Assembly (NCBI GenBank): GCA_039819095.1
Contig: JBCBSP010000002.1
Location: 124,001 to 188,000, forward strand
Direction: 5' to 3'
Length of the DNA stretch: 64,000 bases
DNA from: JBCBSP01 sp039819095
GTDB lineage: Bacteria > Pseudomonadota > Alphaproteobacteria > Caulobacterales > Maricaulaceae
Under the pieces are notes generated by a model. It was not told the origin of the DNA, searched no databases, and saw only the letters and a list, made by a program, of their open reading frames with translations. This document shows, in pieces, positions 16,420 through 25,994 of the stretch (position 1 is the first letter of the stretch; each line of letters opens with the position of its first letter). The position numbers were made by a program, and so were the translations under genes.

Positions 16420-18315
16420 ATGCTTAAGCAGACCGAAGACACGCTGGAACAGCGGGCCGGGCGCGTGAGCCCTGCTCTGGATGATCGGGGACGGGAGAAG
16501 GATTTCTTCCGGTCGGTGGATTCCGCGCCGCAGGGCGTCTCGGTGAACCGGCCCCGCTCAGTCACGGATGGGTTCCTGATCAGCTTTGCCGCTCTGACCG
16601 CGCTGGCGCTGGCGGCTCTGACGGCGGCGCGCGCCTACTTCCCCTTCGATATTCCGGTCGATCTGATCGTTTTCACAGCCGATCGCGGCAGCGGCGTGCT
16701 TCCGGTGCGCACCTTTCTCATCCTGTTCTTCCTGACCTACGCCGCCTACGCCTACGCCAGCGTGCTGGGAAAGCTGAAGCTTGCGATCATCTTCGCCATG
16801 AAGTTCGCCGCAGTCTGTTTCATCGTTGACGGGGCGGCCTGGGCGAGCTGGCGCCTCGCAGACGGTGTCTGGCCGATCCATCTGCAGCAATTGCTGGTGG
16901 GTCTGCTCAGCCTGGCCATCTTCCCGCACACTCTGATCTCCAACGCCCGGCTTCCCGATGATAGCGGGCTGCGCGTACGCCGGGGCGGTAGGCTGTATCA
17001 GTACGTGATCGTGCTGACCGCCGGCGGGATCGCGGCCCTCATCGCGATCATCGTGGCGACGGTGTATTTCGCCGAGGCTGAGTATCTGCGCTCCATCGCC
17101 ATTCTGGGAGGCATGGGTCCTGGCGTTTTCCTGGCACAGCAGCTCTTCATCGGACAGCTGGCCACGGTGGGGTGGATACGCAATATCCTCTCGCGCCGGC
17201 GCGCCTTCTCGCCCCCGGTCAGCGTGCTGATCCCCGCCCATAACGAAGCTCACCAGATCCGCGACACCATCCGCGCCATTGATGCGGCCGCTGAACGCTA
17301 TGACGGCGAGGTCCATGTCGTCGTCGCGGAGAACTGCTCCAGCGACGCCACCGCGCGGCTGGCCGAGACCGCGCTGGCCCAGTGCGAGCACATCGCCAGC
17401 TTCGTGGTGGACGCCAGCGATATTCCCGGCAAGGCCCGCGCGCTCAATCGCGGGCTGGGACGGATCGCGCATGACTTCGTCGTGCGCATCGACGCCGACA
17501 CCATTATCCACCCGGACGCCATCGTGCGCGCCATGCGTCACTTCGCCAATGCGCGCGTCGGCGGGGTGGGCGGCCTGCCTCTGCCCCATGAAGACGACAA
17601 CCTGCTTACCAAGGTGCGCTCTATCGAGGTGCTCTTGCGCCATGGCTTCGTTCAGGTCGCCTTCGGCGCCTTTGGCGGCGTGTTCGGCCTGCCAGGCATG
17701 TTCGTGATCTATCGCAAGTCCAAGCTGGACGAGGCTGGCGGGTTTGCTGAAGGCATGAACGGAGAAGACACCGACATCACCTTGCGCATGACCACGCTCG
17801 GTTCACGCATGGTCGCCGACCCGACGGCGAAATTCTACACCGAGACCCCGGACTCGCTCGCCTTCCTGCGCGAGCAGCGCACACGCTGGTTCCGCTCACT
17901 CTATCACGTCACCGCGCATAACCGCTCGGTGCTGTTTTCGCGCGCCTCGATCATCGGATCACTCATCCTGCCCTTCACCCTGCTGAACGGGGCAAGGCGG
18001 GCGATGATGGCCCCGCTTCTGATCTTCGGCATGATCGTCTTCTTCATCTATGGCGGCGAATATATCCACCCGAACTTCGCCACCGTGGTCGCGGTCGTGC
18101 TGGGCATGCCGTTCGTGATGGCGCTGACGGTCATCCTGGTCTGGCGGCGCTTCGACCTTCTGATCTATGTGCCGCTCTATATGGGTTTCCGCTTCCTGCG
18201 CTCCTACTACACGCTCGGCTCAACGCTCTCGCTCATCTATCCGCGCGACGGCGATAAGCGCTTTCGCGCCGGCATGCCGCGGGCCAATGGCGAGACGTCA
18301 GAACTCAAGCCCTAG
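16420..18315 (+). CDS. Processive family-2 glycosyltransferase (polysaccharide synthase, BcsA-like without PilZ)
   Basis: 631-residue inner-membrane synthase. Five or six hydrophobic segments (about 48-265) precede the catalytic GT2 domain, which begins with VSVLIPAHNEAH near 268. Active-site motifs are DAD at about 358-360, GED with D450, and QRTRW at 486-490, the QxxRW motif of processive synthases such as cellulose, hyaluronan and PNAG synthases. Four more membrane segments follow. There is no PilZ domain at the C-terminus, so direct c-di-GMP control of the BcsA kind is not expected. A sigma-54-like promoter lies just upstream. Together with the divergent barrel and BcsB-like genes it likely makes and exports a beta-linked polymer. 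The sugar cannot be told from sequence. Confidence 0.85.
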   Translation: MLKQTEDTLEQRAGRVSPALDDRGREKDFFRSVDSAPQGVSVNRPRSVTDGFLISFAALTALALAALTAARAYFPFDIPVDLIVFTADRGSGVLPVRTFLILFFLTYAAYAYASVLGKLKLAIIFAMKFAAVCFIVDGAAWASWRLADGVWPIHLQQLLVGLLSLAIFPHTLISNARLPDDSGLRVRRGGRLYQYVIVLTAGGIAALIAIIVATVYFAEAEYLRSIAILGGMGPGVFLAQQLFIGQLATVGWIRNILSRRRAFSPPVSVLIPAHNEAHQIRDTIRAIDAAAERYDGEVHVVVAENCSSDATARLAETALAQCEHIASFVVDASDIPGKARALNRGLGRIAHDFVVRIDADTIIHPDAIVRAMRHFANARVGGVGGLPLPHEDDNLLTKVRSIEVLLRHGFVQVAFGAFGGVFGLPGMFVIYRKSKLDEAGGFAEGMNGEDTDITLRMTTLGSRMVADPTAKFYTETPDSLAFLREQRTRWFRSLYHVTAHNRSVLFSRASIIGSLILPFTLLNGARRAMMAPLLIFGMIVFFIYGGEYIHPNFATVVAVVLGMPFVMALTVILVWRRFDLLIYVPLYMGFRFLRSYYTLGSTLSLIYPRDGDKRFRAGMPRANGETSELKP

Positions 18316-18362
18316 CCGGGTTGCAGTCGCGCTCAAACGCCCCTGTTTGGCGGCGGCTCAGC

Positions 18363-19421
18363 TCAGGCCCGCTCCGCGATGCTCCAGGCATAATCGGCCA
18401 TCGGAGCCACAAGGGCGCCGAGCTCCTTCGCCTTGTCGTTTGACGCATTGCCCTGCAGCGAACGCGCAAACACGCCCTGGGCGATGCCGGCCAGGCGGAA
18501 GATGTTGTAGGCGAAATAAAAGTCGAGATTCGCGATCCCGTCCCGGCCCGTGCGCTTGCAATAGGCCGCCACATACTCGTCCTCGGACGGGATGCCGAGT
18601 GCGGACAGATCCACGCCCAGAAAACCGGAACGGATATCCTTCGGCGTACGCCACTGCATGAGCTGATAGGTGAAGTCCGCCAGCGGATCGCCGAGCGTGG
18701 ACAGCTCCCAGTCCAGAACCGCGATGACGCGCGGCTCGGTGGGATGGAAGATCATGTTGTCGAGGCGGTAATCGCCATGGACCACGCTGGTGCGGTCCTG
18801 CTCCGGGGCGTTGGCCGGCAGCCATTCGATCAGCCGGTCCATGGCCGGGATCGGGTCGGTCTCGGCGGCCTTGTACTGCTTGGTCCAGCGCCCGATCTGA
18901 CGCTGAAAATAATTGCCCGGCTTGCCGTAATCGACAAGTCCGGCGGCCTCCACATCGATCGCGTGCAACTGAGCCAGCGTCGCGTTGGACGCATCATAGA
19001 TCGCCGCGCGCTCATCGGCGGACAGATCGGGAAGGTAGGGGTCCCAGAAAATCCGCCCCTCGACGAAATCCATCACGTAGAAGGCCGTGCCGATCACCGC
19101 CTCGTCTTCACACAGCCCGTGCATGGCCGGCGCCGGGAAACCGGCCGCGCCCAGCGCCTTCATGACCCGGTATTCGCGGTCCACCGCGTGCGCGGACGGC
19201 AAAAGCTTGCCCGGAGGCTTGCGGCGCAGGACATAGGTCTGGCCCGGCGTAACCAGCTTATAGGTCGGGTTCGACTGCCCGCCCTTGAACTGTTGCACGT
19301 CGAGCGGCCCGGAGAAGCCGCCCACCGCCTCGCTCATCCAGGCGGCCAGCGCGGCCTGGTCGAATTTCAGCGCATCGGCGACCGGCTTGGTGCCGGAAAA
19401 GGCGTCATCAAGTTGGGACAT
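18363..19421 (-). CDS. APH-like phosphotransferase family protein (ACAD10/11-type kinase)
   Basis: 352 residues with an aminoglycoside-phosphotransferase/choline-kinase fold. Visible motifs are YVLRRKPPGKLLPSAH (nucleotide site), VVHGDYRLDNMIF (catalytic loop HGDxxxxN) and AVLDWELSTLGDPLADF (metal-binding IDWE). This subfamily resembles the kinase domain of ACAD10/ACAD11, which act on 4-hydroxyacyl-CoA in beta-oxidation. A substrate here is not proven, and the gene is not beside an acyl-CoA dehydrogenase. ATG at 19421 is preceded by AGGA. Confidence 0.83.
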   Translation of the reverse strand: MSQLDDAFSGTKPVADALKFDQAALAAWMSEAVGGFSGPLDVQQFKGGQSNPTYKLVTPGQTYVLRRKPPGKLLPSAHAVDREYRVMKALGAAGFPAPAMHGLCEDEAVIGTAFYVMDFVEGRIFWDPYLPDLSADERAAIYDASNATLAQLHAIDVEAAGLVDYGKPGNYFQRQIGRWTKQYKAAETDPIPAMDRLIEWLPANAPEQDRTSVVHGDYRLDNMIFHPTEPRVIAVLDWELSTLGDPLADFTYQLMQWRTPKDIRSGFLGVDLSALGIPSEDEYVAAYCKRTGRDGIANLDFYFAYNIFRLAGIAQGVFARSLQGNASNDKAKELGALVAPMADYAWSIAERA

Positions 19422-19559
19422 GTGTCGATCCTGATTTCTGGGTCTTCGCACTTCACCCTACAGCCGCTTCGCCCACAAGGGTGGGCGCGCGGTCGTTCGA
19501 GGAAAAGCCGTGCAGAGTTTTCAGCGAGAGGCCCTGCACCGTCTGAGCCAAGGAATGGG

Positions 19560-19578
19560 TCCCGGCTCGAGGCCGGGA
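19560..19578. repeat. REP-like hairpin
   Basis: TCCCGGC-TCGAG-GCCGGGA, a 7-base-pair stem within the segment GGGTCCCGG...CCGGGATGGC. It shares the GGGTCCCGG and CCGGGATG blocks with the dispersed elements at 25861 and 45811. It lies between the kinase start and the amidohydrolase end. Confidence 0.45.
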
Positions 19579-19620
19579 TGGCATCTCAAACCAGTCTCAT
19601 TCGGTGGGTGATGGGACCCC

Positions 19621-20910
19621 TCAACCGTCCTTATGCACCACGCCCCTGGCCATGACGAAGTCCATATCCGTCAGCGCCTCGATGTCGTCCAGCGGGTTTT
19701 CGTCCACCGCGACGATGTCGGCGATGAAGCCGGTTTCGATGCGGCCGATCCGGTCTTCCAGCTGAACGTGGCGCGCGCCGATCGTGGTGGCGGTGGCGAT
19801 GGCTTCCATGGGCGTCATGCCCGCCTGGATGTAGAGCAGGAATTCACGGGCGTTATCGCCGTGCGCGGAGACGCCGGAATCGGTGCCGAAGGCGATGGTC
19901 ACGCCGCCTTCATGGGCGCGCCGGACCATCTCGATCATTTGCGGACCGACCACGCGGGCCTTGGCCGCCTGAAACGGGGTCATCCAGCCGGCGTCCGCCT
20001 GATTGGCGACCCATTCGCCCGCCATCACGGTGGGAACGAGCACCGCGTCATTGCGGCGGAAAAGCCGGATCGATTCCTCATCGAGATAGGTACCGTGCTC
20101 AATGGAATCGCCACCGGCGCGCAGGAAGGCGTTGATGCCGGTCACCCCGTGCGCATGGGCGGTGACGCGCCTGCCCATCATGTGCGCGGCGCCGACAATG
20201 GCTTCCAGCTCAGATTCGAAGAATTGCTGTTCGACACCGGCGCCGGTTGAGGACATCACCCCGCCGGTGGCGGTGATCTTGATGACATCGGCGCCTTCCT
20301 GAACCAGCTGACGCGTGGCGCGGGCGCAATCATCCGCGCCGTTGCAGGCATAGGGACTGCCATTGGCGCGCAGCACTTCCACACTCCACCCGTTCACGTC
20401 GCCATGCCCGCCTGTCGGCGTGACCGCGCCGCCGGCGATGCGTAGTCGCGGGCCGATAATATCGCCGTCCTCAATGCCGGCGCGGAGCGCACGGAGCGCT
20501 TCGATATTCCCGCCGACATCCTGAACCGTGGTAAAGCCGGCCATCAGCGTGCGACCGGCGTATTTCACGCCATCAATCGTGCGATCGGCCGGGCCTTCGG
20601 TGAAGGCCGATATCCGCCGGTTGGGTCCGGCCTCATTGGTGATGTGAACATGGGCGTCGATGAAGCCGGGCATGACCCAGTGCTCGGACAGATCCACGAT
20701 CTCAGCGTCGTCCGGGGTGATGAAGCCTTCTTCAATCGCCTCGATGCGGTCACCGCGCACCAAGATGGAGACATCCTCGCTGACGCCCGCCTCGCCGGGC
20801 GCGGTCAGAACATGGCCGGCATGAATCACGGTTAGCGGCGCTTCGTCCTGCGCCAGCAGCGGCGCAGCGAGCCCGGCCGCCGCCAGAGCTGCGGTGAGAA
20901 TACGGATCAT
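19621..20910 (-). CDS. Secreted metal-dependent amidohydrolase
   Basis: 429 residues. The start at 20910 gives a signal peptide ending LAAPLLAQ and has GGGGAGG 8 bases upstream. Amidohydrolase-superfamily metal and active-site motifs appear in order: DAHVHIT (HxH), DVIKITATGGV (Lys, probably carboxylated), TAHAHGV, EHGTYLD and FGTDSGV (Asp). The closest type is the imidazolonepropionase-like/Xaa-Pro dipeptidase group, often annotated as prolidase-like in marine alphaproteobacteria. The natural substrate is probably a dipeptide or cyclic amide (inference). Confidence 0.85.
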   Translation of the reverse strand: MIRILTAALAAAGLAAPLLAQDEAPLTVIHAGHVLTAPGEAGVSEDVSILVRGDRIEAIEEGFITPDDAEIVDLSEHWVMPGFIDAHVHITNEAGPNRRISAFTEGPADRTIDGVKYAGRTLMAGFTTVQDVGGNIEALRALRAGIEDGDIIGPRLRIAGGAVTPTGGHGDVNGWSVEVLRANGSPYACNGADDCARATRQLVQEGADVIKITATGGVMSSTGAGVEQQFFESELEAIVGAAHMMGRRVTAHAHGVTGINAFLRAGGDSIEHGTYLDEESIRLFRRNDAVLVPTVMAGEWVANQADAGWMTPFQAAKARVVGPQMIEMVRRAHEGGVTIAFGTDSGVSAHGDNAREFLLYIQAGMTPMEAIATATTIGARHVQLEDRIGRIETGFIADIVAVDENPLDDIEALTDMDFVMARGVVHKDG

Positions 20911-21008
20911 GGAAAAGCCTCCCCGGCTCATTTTATATGTGTACGCATTTCGCCGGTGCGCAGGCGGTGAGTCAAACCTGGCTTCCTCCTTAGCGTGTGT
21001 CTCGCCCT

Positions 21009-22295
21009 TCAGCGCTTCAGGGCGCGCCAGCCGATATCGGTACGATGAAACCCGCCGGGCCAGTCGATGGCGTCGACCGCCGCATAGGCGCGCGCCACCG
21101 CATCTTCCAGCGTATCGGCGACCGCCGTCACGTTGAGCACCCGACCGCCGACCGCGATGATGTCGCCCTTGTCGTTCACGCCGGTTCCGGCGTGGAACAC
21201 CGTCACGCCCTCGACGGCGTTGGCTTGCGTCAGCCCCTCGATCACTGAGCCTTTCTCGTACTCGCCGGGATAGCCGTTGGAGGCGAGCACCACGGTTACG
21301 GCCGGTTTCGCGTCATTCTCGGGAAGCAGCCGGGCGAAATCGCGCGCCGGCATGCCCCCGGTCGCGCTCGCCAGAAGGGCCGGCACGATATCGGCCTCCA
21401 TCTGAGCCATCAGCACCTGGCATTCCGGATCGCCGAACCGGGCGTTGAATTCGACCACTTTCGGCCCGTCAGCAGTGATCATCAGACCGATATAAAGCAC
21501 GCCCTGGTACTCAAAGCCGGCTTCGCGCATGCCGTCGAGCATGGGTGCGGCGATGGTCTCATCGACCTCGCGCATGAGCGCCTCGGTCATCACCGGCGCC
21601 GGGGCATAGGCGCCCATCCCGCCGGTATTCGGCCCCTCATCGCCGTCAAAGGCGCGCTTGTGATCCTGAGCCGCCGGCAGGGTCAGCCGGTTGGTTCCGT
21701 CGGTCAGGACGAAGACGCTGGCTTCCTCACCCTCCATGAATTCTTCAATGACGAGGGAGGCGGAAGCCTCGCCGAACCGGCCGGAGAGCATGGCTTCTGC
21801 TTCCGCGTCGGCCTCTTCGCGGGTTTGAGCGATCACCACGCCCTTGCCGGCGGCCAGCCCGTCAGCCTTTAGTACATAGGGCGCCGACAGCGTGTCGAGG
21901 AAGGCTTTTGCCTCAACCAGCGTTCTCACCGTGCGATAGCCGGCGGTCGGCACGCCGAAGCGCGCCATCAAATCCTTCGCGAAGCCCTTTGAGGTCTCCA
22001 GCCGGGCCGCTTCAGCCGAGGGCCCGAACACGTCAAAGCCGCGCGCGCGCAGAAGATCGGCCAGACCCTTGGCGAGCGGCGCTTCCGGGCCTACGACAAT
22101 GAGGTCGGGCTCAAGCTGCAGCGCCAGCTTGTGCAGGCCGTCCACATCGTCAGCCTTCACATCAAAGCACGGGCCGATCTGATCCATCGCCACGCTGCCG
22201 GGCGCGGACCAGACCTCATCGACCAGCGGGCTCTGCTCGATCTTCCAGGCCAGCGCGTGTTCGCGCCCGCCCGATCCGACGATAAGAATATTCAT
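21009..22295 (-). CDS. purD: Phosphoribosylamine-glycine ligase
   Basis: 428 residues, normal length for PurD, which joins glycine to phosphoribosylamine using ATP in step 2 of purine synthesis. Motifs include the N-terminal VGSGGREHALAWK, the ATP-grasp segments DGLAAGKGV and EEASVFVLTDG, GPNTGGMGAY and VVEFNARFGDPE. The gene is separated from other purine genes; purA is about 26 kb away. Confidence 0.95.
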   Translation of the reverse strand: MNILIVGSGGREHALAWKIEQSPLVDEVWSAPGSVAMDQIGPCFDVKADDVDGLHKLALQLEPDLIVVGPEAPLAKGLADLLRARGFDVFGPSAEAARLETSKGFAKDLMARFGVPTAGYRTVRTLVEAKAFLDTLSAPYVLKADGLAAGKGVVIAQTREEADAEAEAMLSGRFGEASASLVIEEFMEGEEASVFVLTDGTNRLTLPAAQDHKRAFDGDEGPNTGGMGAYAPAPVMTEALMREVDETIAAPMLDGMREAGFEYQGVLYIGLMITADGPKVVEFNARFGDPECQVLMAQMEADIVPALLASATGGMPARDFARLLPENDAKPAVTVVLASNGYPGEYEKGSVIEGLTQANAVEGVTVFHAGTGVNDKGDIIAVGGRVLNVTAVADTLEDAVARAYAAVDAIDWPGGFHRTDIGWRALKR

Positions 22296-22315
22296 CCATC
22301 CGCCCTCTCACGTTC

Positions 22316-23188
22316 TCAGGCCGGTTTTTCCAGCACGATGCGGTCCTGATAGTCGTCATCAGCGGCGCGACGCGTCCAGGCCCCGCGCGCGATTTCACCC
22401 GCGTAGCCCAAACCGGCGGCTTCAATCCAGCCATCAAAGGCGCCGCGCTCGAACGCCACGGCCCGCTCCGGCGCACGCGCATCGAGCACCCAGGCGCCGT
22501 CGCGCCAGGGCGCAAAGGCGAGCCCGCGGCCCGCTGCGATGGCCTCGCGGGCTTCGTCGTCAATGAGATAGGCCGTCAGCGCGAGCCGCCCGCCCGGCTT
22601 TAGAACGCGCGCCGCCTCCTTGAAGTAATGCGCCGCGTCTTCCGGCTTCAGATGGGTGAAGAGCGAAATCGCAAAACCGCCGTCCACGCTGTCATCATCG
22701 GCCGGGAAGCGATAAGCGGCGGCGGTCCCTCCTGCGGCTCCGTACTCGGCGTTGGCGAGATCGGCGTGAACGAAGTCGAACTCAGCAGCGCTGTCGGGCG
22801 CGTGACGGCGCGCCCAGCCGAGCGCCCGGCGCGATACGTCAAACCCGATATAGCGCCCGCCCTCGCCCAGGCGCTCGGCCAGCGGAAACATCAACCGCCC
22901 CGCGCCGCAGCCCATATCCAGCAGGGTGTGATCAGCACGCAGCCGCAGAGCTTCACCAATCCAGTCAGCGTAGATGCGGCCCAGATGATGGAAATCGCCG
23001 CCGCCGACATTGTGCAGGCTGCGCCAGGGACGCGGGCGCGCCCCGGGATGAAAACGGGCCGGCGCTTCGGCCATGTCGAGCACGAGATTATAGGCGAAGT
23101 TCACCATGGGCCGTGGAGCCAGATTATGGAGAATGCGCGCTGCCTGCCTGATCTGTGTCCACATCGCTTTGAGCCGCCTGCCTGACAT
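22316..23188 (-). CDS. Class I SAM-dependent methyltransferase
   Basis: 290 residues. Motif I for S-adenosylmethionine binding is DMGCGAGRLMFPLAERLG, followed by YIGFDVSRRALGWARRH and ALTAYLIDD. The substrate is not evident. Its stop is 21 bases from the purD start and both are leftward, so they may be cotranscribed. A GTG at 23191 and an internal ATG (MWTQ) are alternative starts. Confidence 0.82.
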   Translation of the reverse strand: MSGRRLKAMWTQIRQAARILHNLAPRPMVNFAYNLVLDMAEAPARFHPGARPRPWRSLHNVGGGDFHHLGRIYADWIGEALRLRADHTLLDMGCGAGRLMFPLAERLGEGGRYIGFDVSRRALGWARRHAPDSAAEFDFVHADLANAEYGAAGGTAAAYRFPADDDSVDGGFAISLFTHLKPEDAAHYFKEAARVLKPGGRLALTAYLIDDEAREAIAAGRGLAFAPWRDGAWVLDARAPERAVAFERGAFDGWIEAAGLGYAGEIARGAWTRRAADDDYQDRIVLEKPA

Positions 23189-23378
23189 CACTTCACCGCT
23201 TGACCCAAATACGGGCGGAGCAAGGCGGACCTATCCGTCTCTACCGGCCCCGCCAGAGACCGGCAACAGGACGCACCGGTCAGGCCTCCAGCCCCGCCTC
23301 ACCCGAAACGGTGATGTGCGCTCAGATGAAAGCGTCTAAACCCTTAACTGACGAGCACTCAGCCAGCGGAGATCGAAG

Positions 23379-24323
23379 ATGAAGGTTCAACGCGCGCGAC
23401 TGATTCAGTTCATCGGCCTGGCGGTCGCCGCCGCGCTGGGCGGCGCAGCCAGCGCTCAGACATATCTGAGCTGCGATCCGCAACCTTTTCCGCCCAACAC
23501 GGATGGCCAGAGCGGCGTGATCTACAAGATCGACCCTGCTGAAGCCTTCTTCGGTTCAGTACCGACTGAGGCCGGGCGGAGCCCGGTCAATTATTGCGGT
23601 ATCGTGGGTGAGTGCGCCTTTTCGGAAAATCAAGCCCGCATCTTCCTCAACAGCTCTTCGCGGGGGCACACCGACTGGGTGCATGACCTGACCACACACA
23701 CCGGGAGCTACTCGCGGCCCCGGCAACTGGATGAACCTCTCCAGTATGCGTGCACAGAGGTCGACGCCCCTGTCATCACAGACACTCCTCCAGAGCCGGC
23801 CATTGAAGCGATTGCGACCTTTGATCGCAATGAGAGCCTGTCCTGGCGCGGGGTGAACCTTGTTGAGTACACCCTGCTCGGATCGAGCTTCGTGGCGCTC
23901 GATGAAAACGGGCCGCTGGAGCCGGCCAGCATGGCCGCCGGCGTTGAAAAATGCACGAGCCGCGATCTCGCCTTTGCCGTCTTTCAGAATGAAGGCCGCA
24001 CCTTCTTTGAAGGGTTTGGCTCAGCCTACCATCTCGTAGCTATGCAGATCACGCAGAATGCGGGCGGCGTGCGCCTGTTACAGGTGATCGCCGATCAGGA
24101 GCGCCCCTTCATGGCCACCGACTGGCGTCCCGTCGATGATGTCCCGCGCTTTCGTTTCCTGTCGATGGGCGTGTCGCTTCCTGATGGCGCGCGCGGCGCA
24201 GTGATGCAGCGACTCTCCGTAGCCGATAACGCCCCGGGCGAGGTATATCTGCGATGCGGCGACTTCGCTGCAGACATGACCGCTGCGATGCAGCGCATGC
24301 AGCAAATGCAGGCTGGCCAGTAG
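23379..24323 (+). CDS. Secreted Cys-rich protein of unknown function
   Basis: 314 residues with a signal peptide (ending GGAASAQ) and six Cys in the mature part (SCDPQ, NYCG, GECAF, ACTE, KCTS, RCGD), suggesting three disulfides in a periplasmic or secreted protein. GGAGA lies 9 bases before the ATG. The C-terminus is Met/Gln rich (MQRMQQMQAGQ). No family recognised. The 190-base gap upstream holds its promoter. Confidence 0.75.
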   Translation: MKVQRARLIQFIGLAVAAALGGAASAQTYLSCDPQPFPPNTDGQSGVIYKIDPAEAFFGSVPTEAGRSPVNYCGIVGECAFSENQARIFLNSSSRGHTDWVHDLTTHTGSYSRPRQLDEPLQYACTEVDAPVITDTPPEPAIEAIATFDRNESLSWRGVNLVEYTLLGSSFVALDENGPLEPASMAAGVEKCTSRDLAFAVFQNEGRTFFEGFGSAYHLVAMQITQNAGGVRLLQVIADQERPFMATDWRPVDDVPRFRFLSMGVSLPDGARGAVMQRLSVADNAPGEVYLRCGDFAADMTAAMQRMQQMQAGQ

Positions 24324-24398
24324 ACGAGGCGGGCTGAAGCGTCATCGCGTGCGACCGCGCCTCTGCGTGAGGGGCGAATCTGGTCTAGCATTGCCGAT

Positions 24399-25826
24399 AT
24401 GACTGAAACCCCTGCCAGCAATATCCACGAATACACCGTCTCTGAATTGTCCGGCGCGCTGAAGCGCACGGTGGAGGATGCTTACGGCCATGTGCGCGTG
24501 CGCGGCGAGCTTGGTCGGGTGACGCGGGCCAAGTCGGGGCATCTCTATCTGGACATGAAGGATGAGCGCGCCGTCATTGACGCGGTCATGTGGAAGGGCG
24601 TGACCGCCTCGCTCGCCTTCAAGCCGGAGGAAGGCCTGGAGGTGATCGCCGAGGGCCGGCTGTCCACCTTCCCCGGACGGTCGAAATACCAGCTCATCAT
24701 CGAACGCATGGAGCCGGCCGGGGCCGGCGCGCTGATGGCGCTTCTTGAAGAACGCAAGAAAAAGCTCGCCGCCGAAGGCCTGTTCTCCCCCGACGCCAAA
24801 TCGCCTTTGCCCTTCCTGCCGCAAGTGGTCGGGGTCGTGACCTCGCCCACCGGGGCGGTCATCCGAGACATCCTGCACCGGATCGGCGAGCGCTTCCCGC
24901 GCCGCGTCCTGGTCTGGCCGGTTCTGGTGCAGGGCGAAAAGGCGCCGGAACAGATCGTGGCGGCCATCAAGGGCTTTAACGCGATCCAGCCCGGCGGGCG
25001 CGTGCCGCGACCGGACCTGCTCATCGTGGCGCGCGGGGGCGGATCGGTTGAGGATTTATGGGGGTTCAACGAAGAAGCCGTCGTGCGCGCCGCCTTCGGC
25101 TCGGACATCCCGCTCATCTCTGCGGTCGGCCATGAGACCGACACCACGCTGATCGATTTTGCTTCCGATATCCGTGCGCCCACACCCACCGCCGCGGCTG
25201 AAATGGCGGTGCCGGTGCGCGCTGATCTTCTGGACCGCGTGGAAACCGCCGGCGGGCGGCTCGCTGGCGCGCTGGTGCGCGCAGTGCGCACCAAGCGCAC
25301 CGAGCTCGACGCGGCGCGGCGGGGGCTTCCGCGCCCGCAGATCATCGTTCAGGAAAAGGGTCAGGCGCTGGAATACGCGTCAGGGCGGTTCACCGCCGCC
25401 GCCGGTCAGCTGATCACCGCCAGGCGGGTGAAGCTGGAGCGCGCCGCCGCCGGGCTTCGCGTTGAAGCGCTGCGCCGGGATGTGCGCGAGCGCCGCCGAC
25501 GCTTCACCGATCTCAGCGCCCGTCTGCGCCCAGCCGGCGAGCGGCTTCTCTCCCAGCATCACCGCGCACTGCTCAGCCTGTCAGCCCGGCTTGAAGCGCT
25601 CTCGCACAAGGCGACGCTGAAGCGCGGCTTCGCCCTGGTGCGCGATGAGGCCGGCGAGCTGGTGCGAAGCGCCGCCGCACTCAAGCCCGGCCAGGCGGTG
25701 TCCATGACCTTCGCCGATGGCGAGCGAAGTGCGCGCATGGCGGGCGGCGAAGCGCCGCCGCCGCGCATCGCCCGGCCCAAACGCAAAGCCAAACCACCCT
25801 CACCCGACCAGGGCAGCCTTTTCTAG
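24399..25826 (+). CDS. xseA: Exodeoxyribonuclease VII large subunit
   Basis: 475 residues. With XseB it degrades single-stranded DNA and works in repair. It shows an N-terminal OB-fold (VRVRGELGRVTRAKSGHLYLD), the catalytic core motifs VVTSPTGAVIRDI, ARGGGSVEDLWGFNEE and AVGHETDTTLIDFASD, then a long basic helical region (about 270-400). A charged tail ends with SPDQGSLF. The small subunit gene is not next to it. Confidence 0.95.
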   Translation: MTETPASNIHEYTVSELSGALKRTVEDAYGHVRVRGELGRVTRAKSGHLYLDMKDERAVIDAVMWKGVTASLAFKPEEGLEVIAEGRLSTFPGRSKYQLIIERMEPAGAGALMALLEERKKKLAAEGLFSPDAKSPLPFLPQVVGVVTSPTGAVIRDILHRIGERFPRRVLVWPVLVQGEKAPEQIVAAIKGFNAIQPGGRVPRPDLLIVARGGGSVEDLWGFNEEAVVRAAFGSDIPLISAVGHETDTTLIDFASDIRAPTPTAAAEMAVPVRADLLDRVETAGGRLAGALVRAVRTKRTELDAARRGLPRPQIIVQEKGQALEYASGRFTAAAGQLITARRVKLERAAAGLRVEALRRDVRERRRRFTDLSARLRPAGERLLSQHHRALLSLSARLEALSHKATLKRGFALVRDEAGELVRSAAALKPGQAVSMTFADGERSARMAGGEAPPPRIARPKRKAKPPSPDQGSLF

Positions 25827-25860
25827 GATCGGTGCTGTGCAATGGAGCGGCGCACGGCCT

Positions 25861-25910
25861 GTCATCCCGGCCAAGCCGAACGCGCAGGACCCAGTCCGGC
25901 GGGTTTGAAA
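25861..25910 (-). repeat. Dispersed intergenic repeat, copy A
   Basis: On the minus strand this contains CCCGCCGGACTGGGTCC (25903-25887) and CCGGGATGAC (25870-25861). The same two blocks occur in the same order and near-identical spacing at 45817-45862. The copy lies in the xseA to peptidase gap. Confidence 0.7.
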
Positions 25911-25994
25911 GGCGGGACGCAAACATTGGCGTCACGGCTTTGCTCTGCGGTCCGGCGCCGTTACGCTTGGGTCACGCCATTTGGAGCCCGCCCC

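Noticed and set aside
16558..17643. 361-residue minus-strand frame
   Set aside because: Antisense to the GT2 catalytic domain; His/Asp/Gly-rich composition is a frame artefact.
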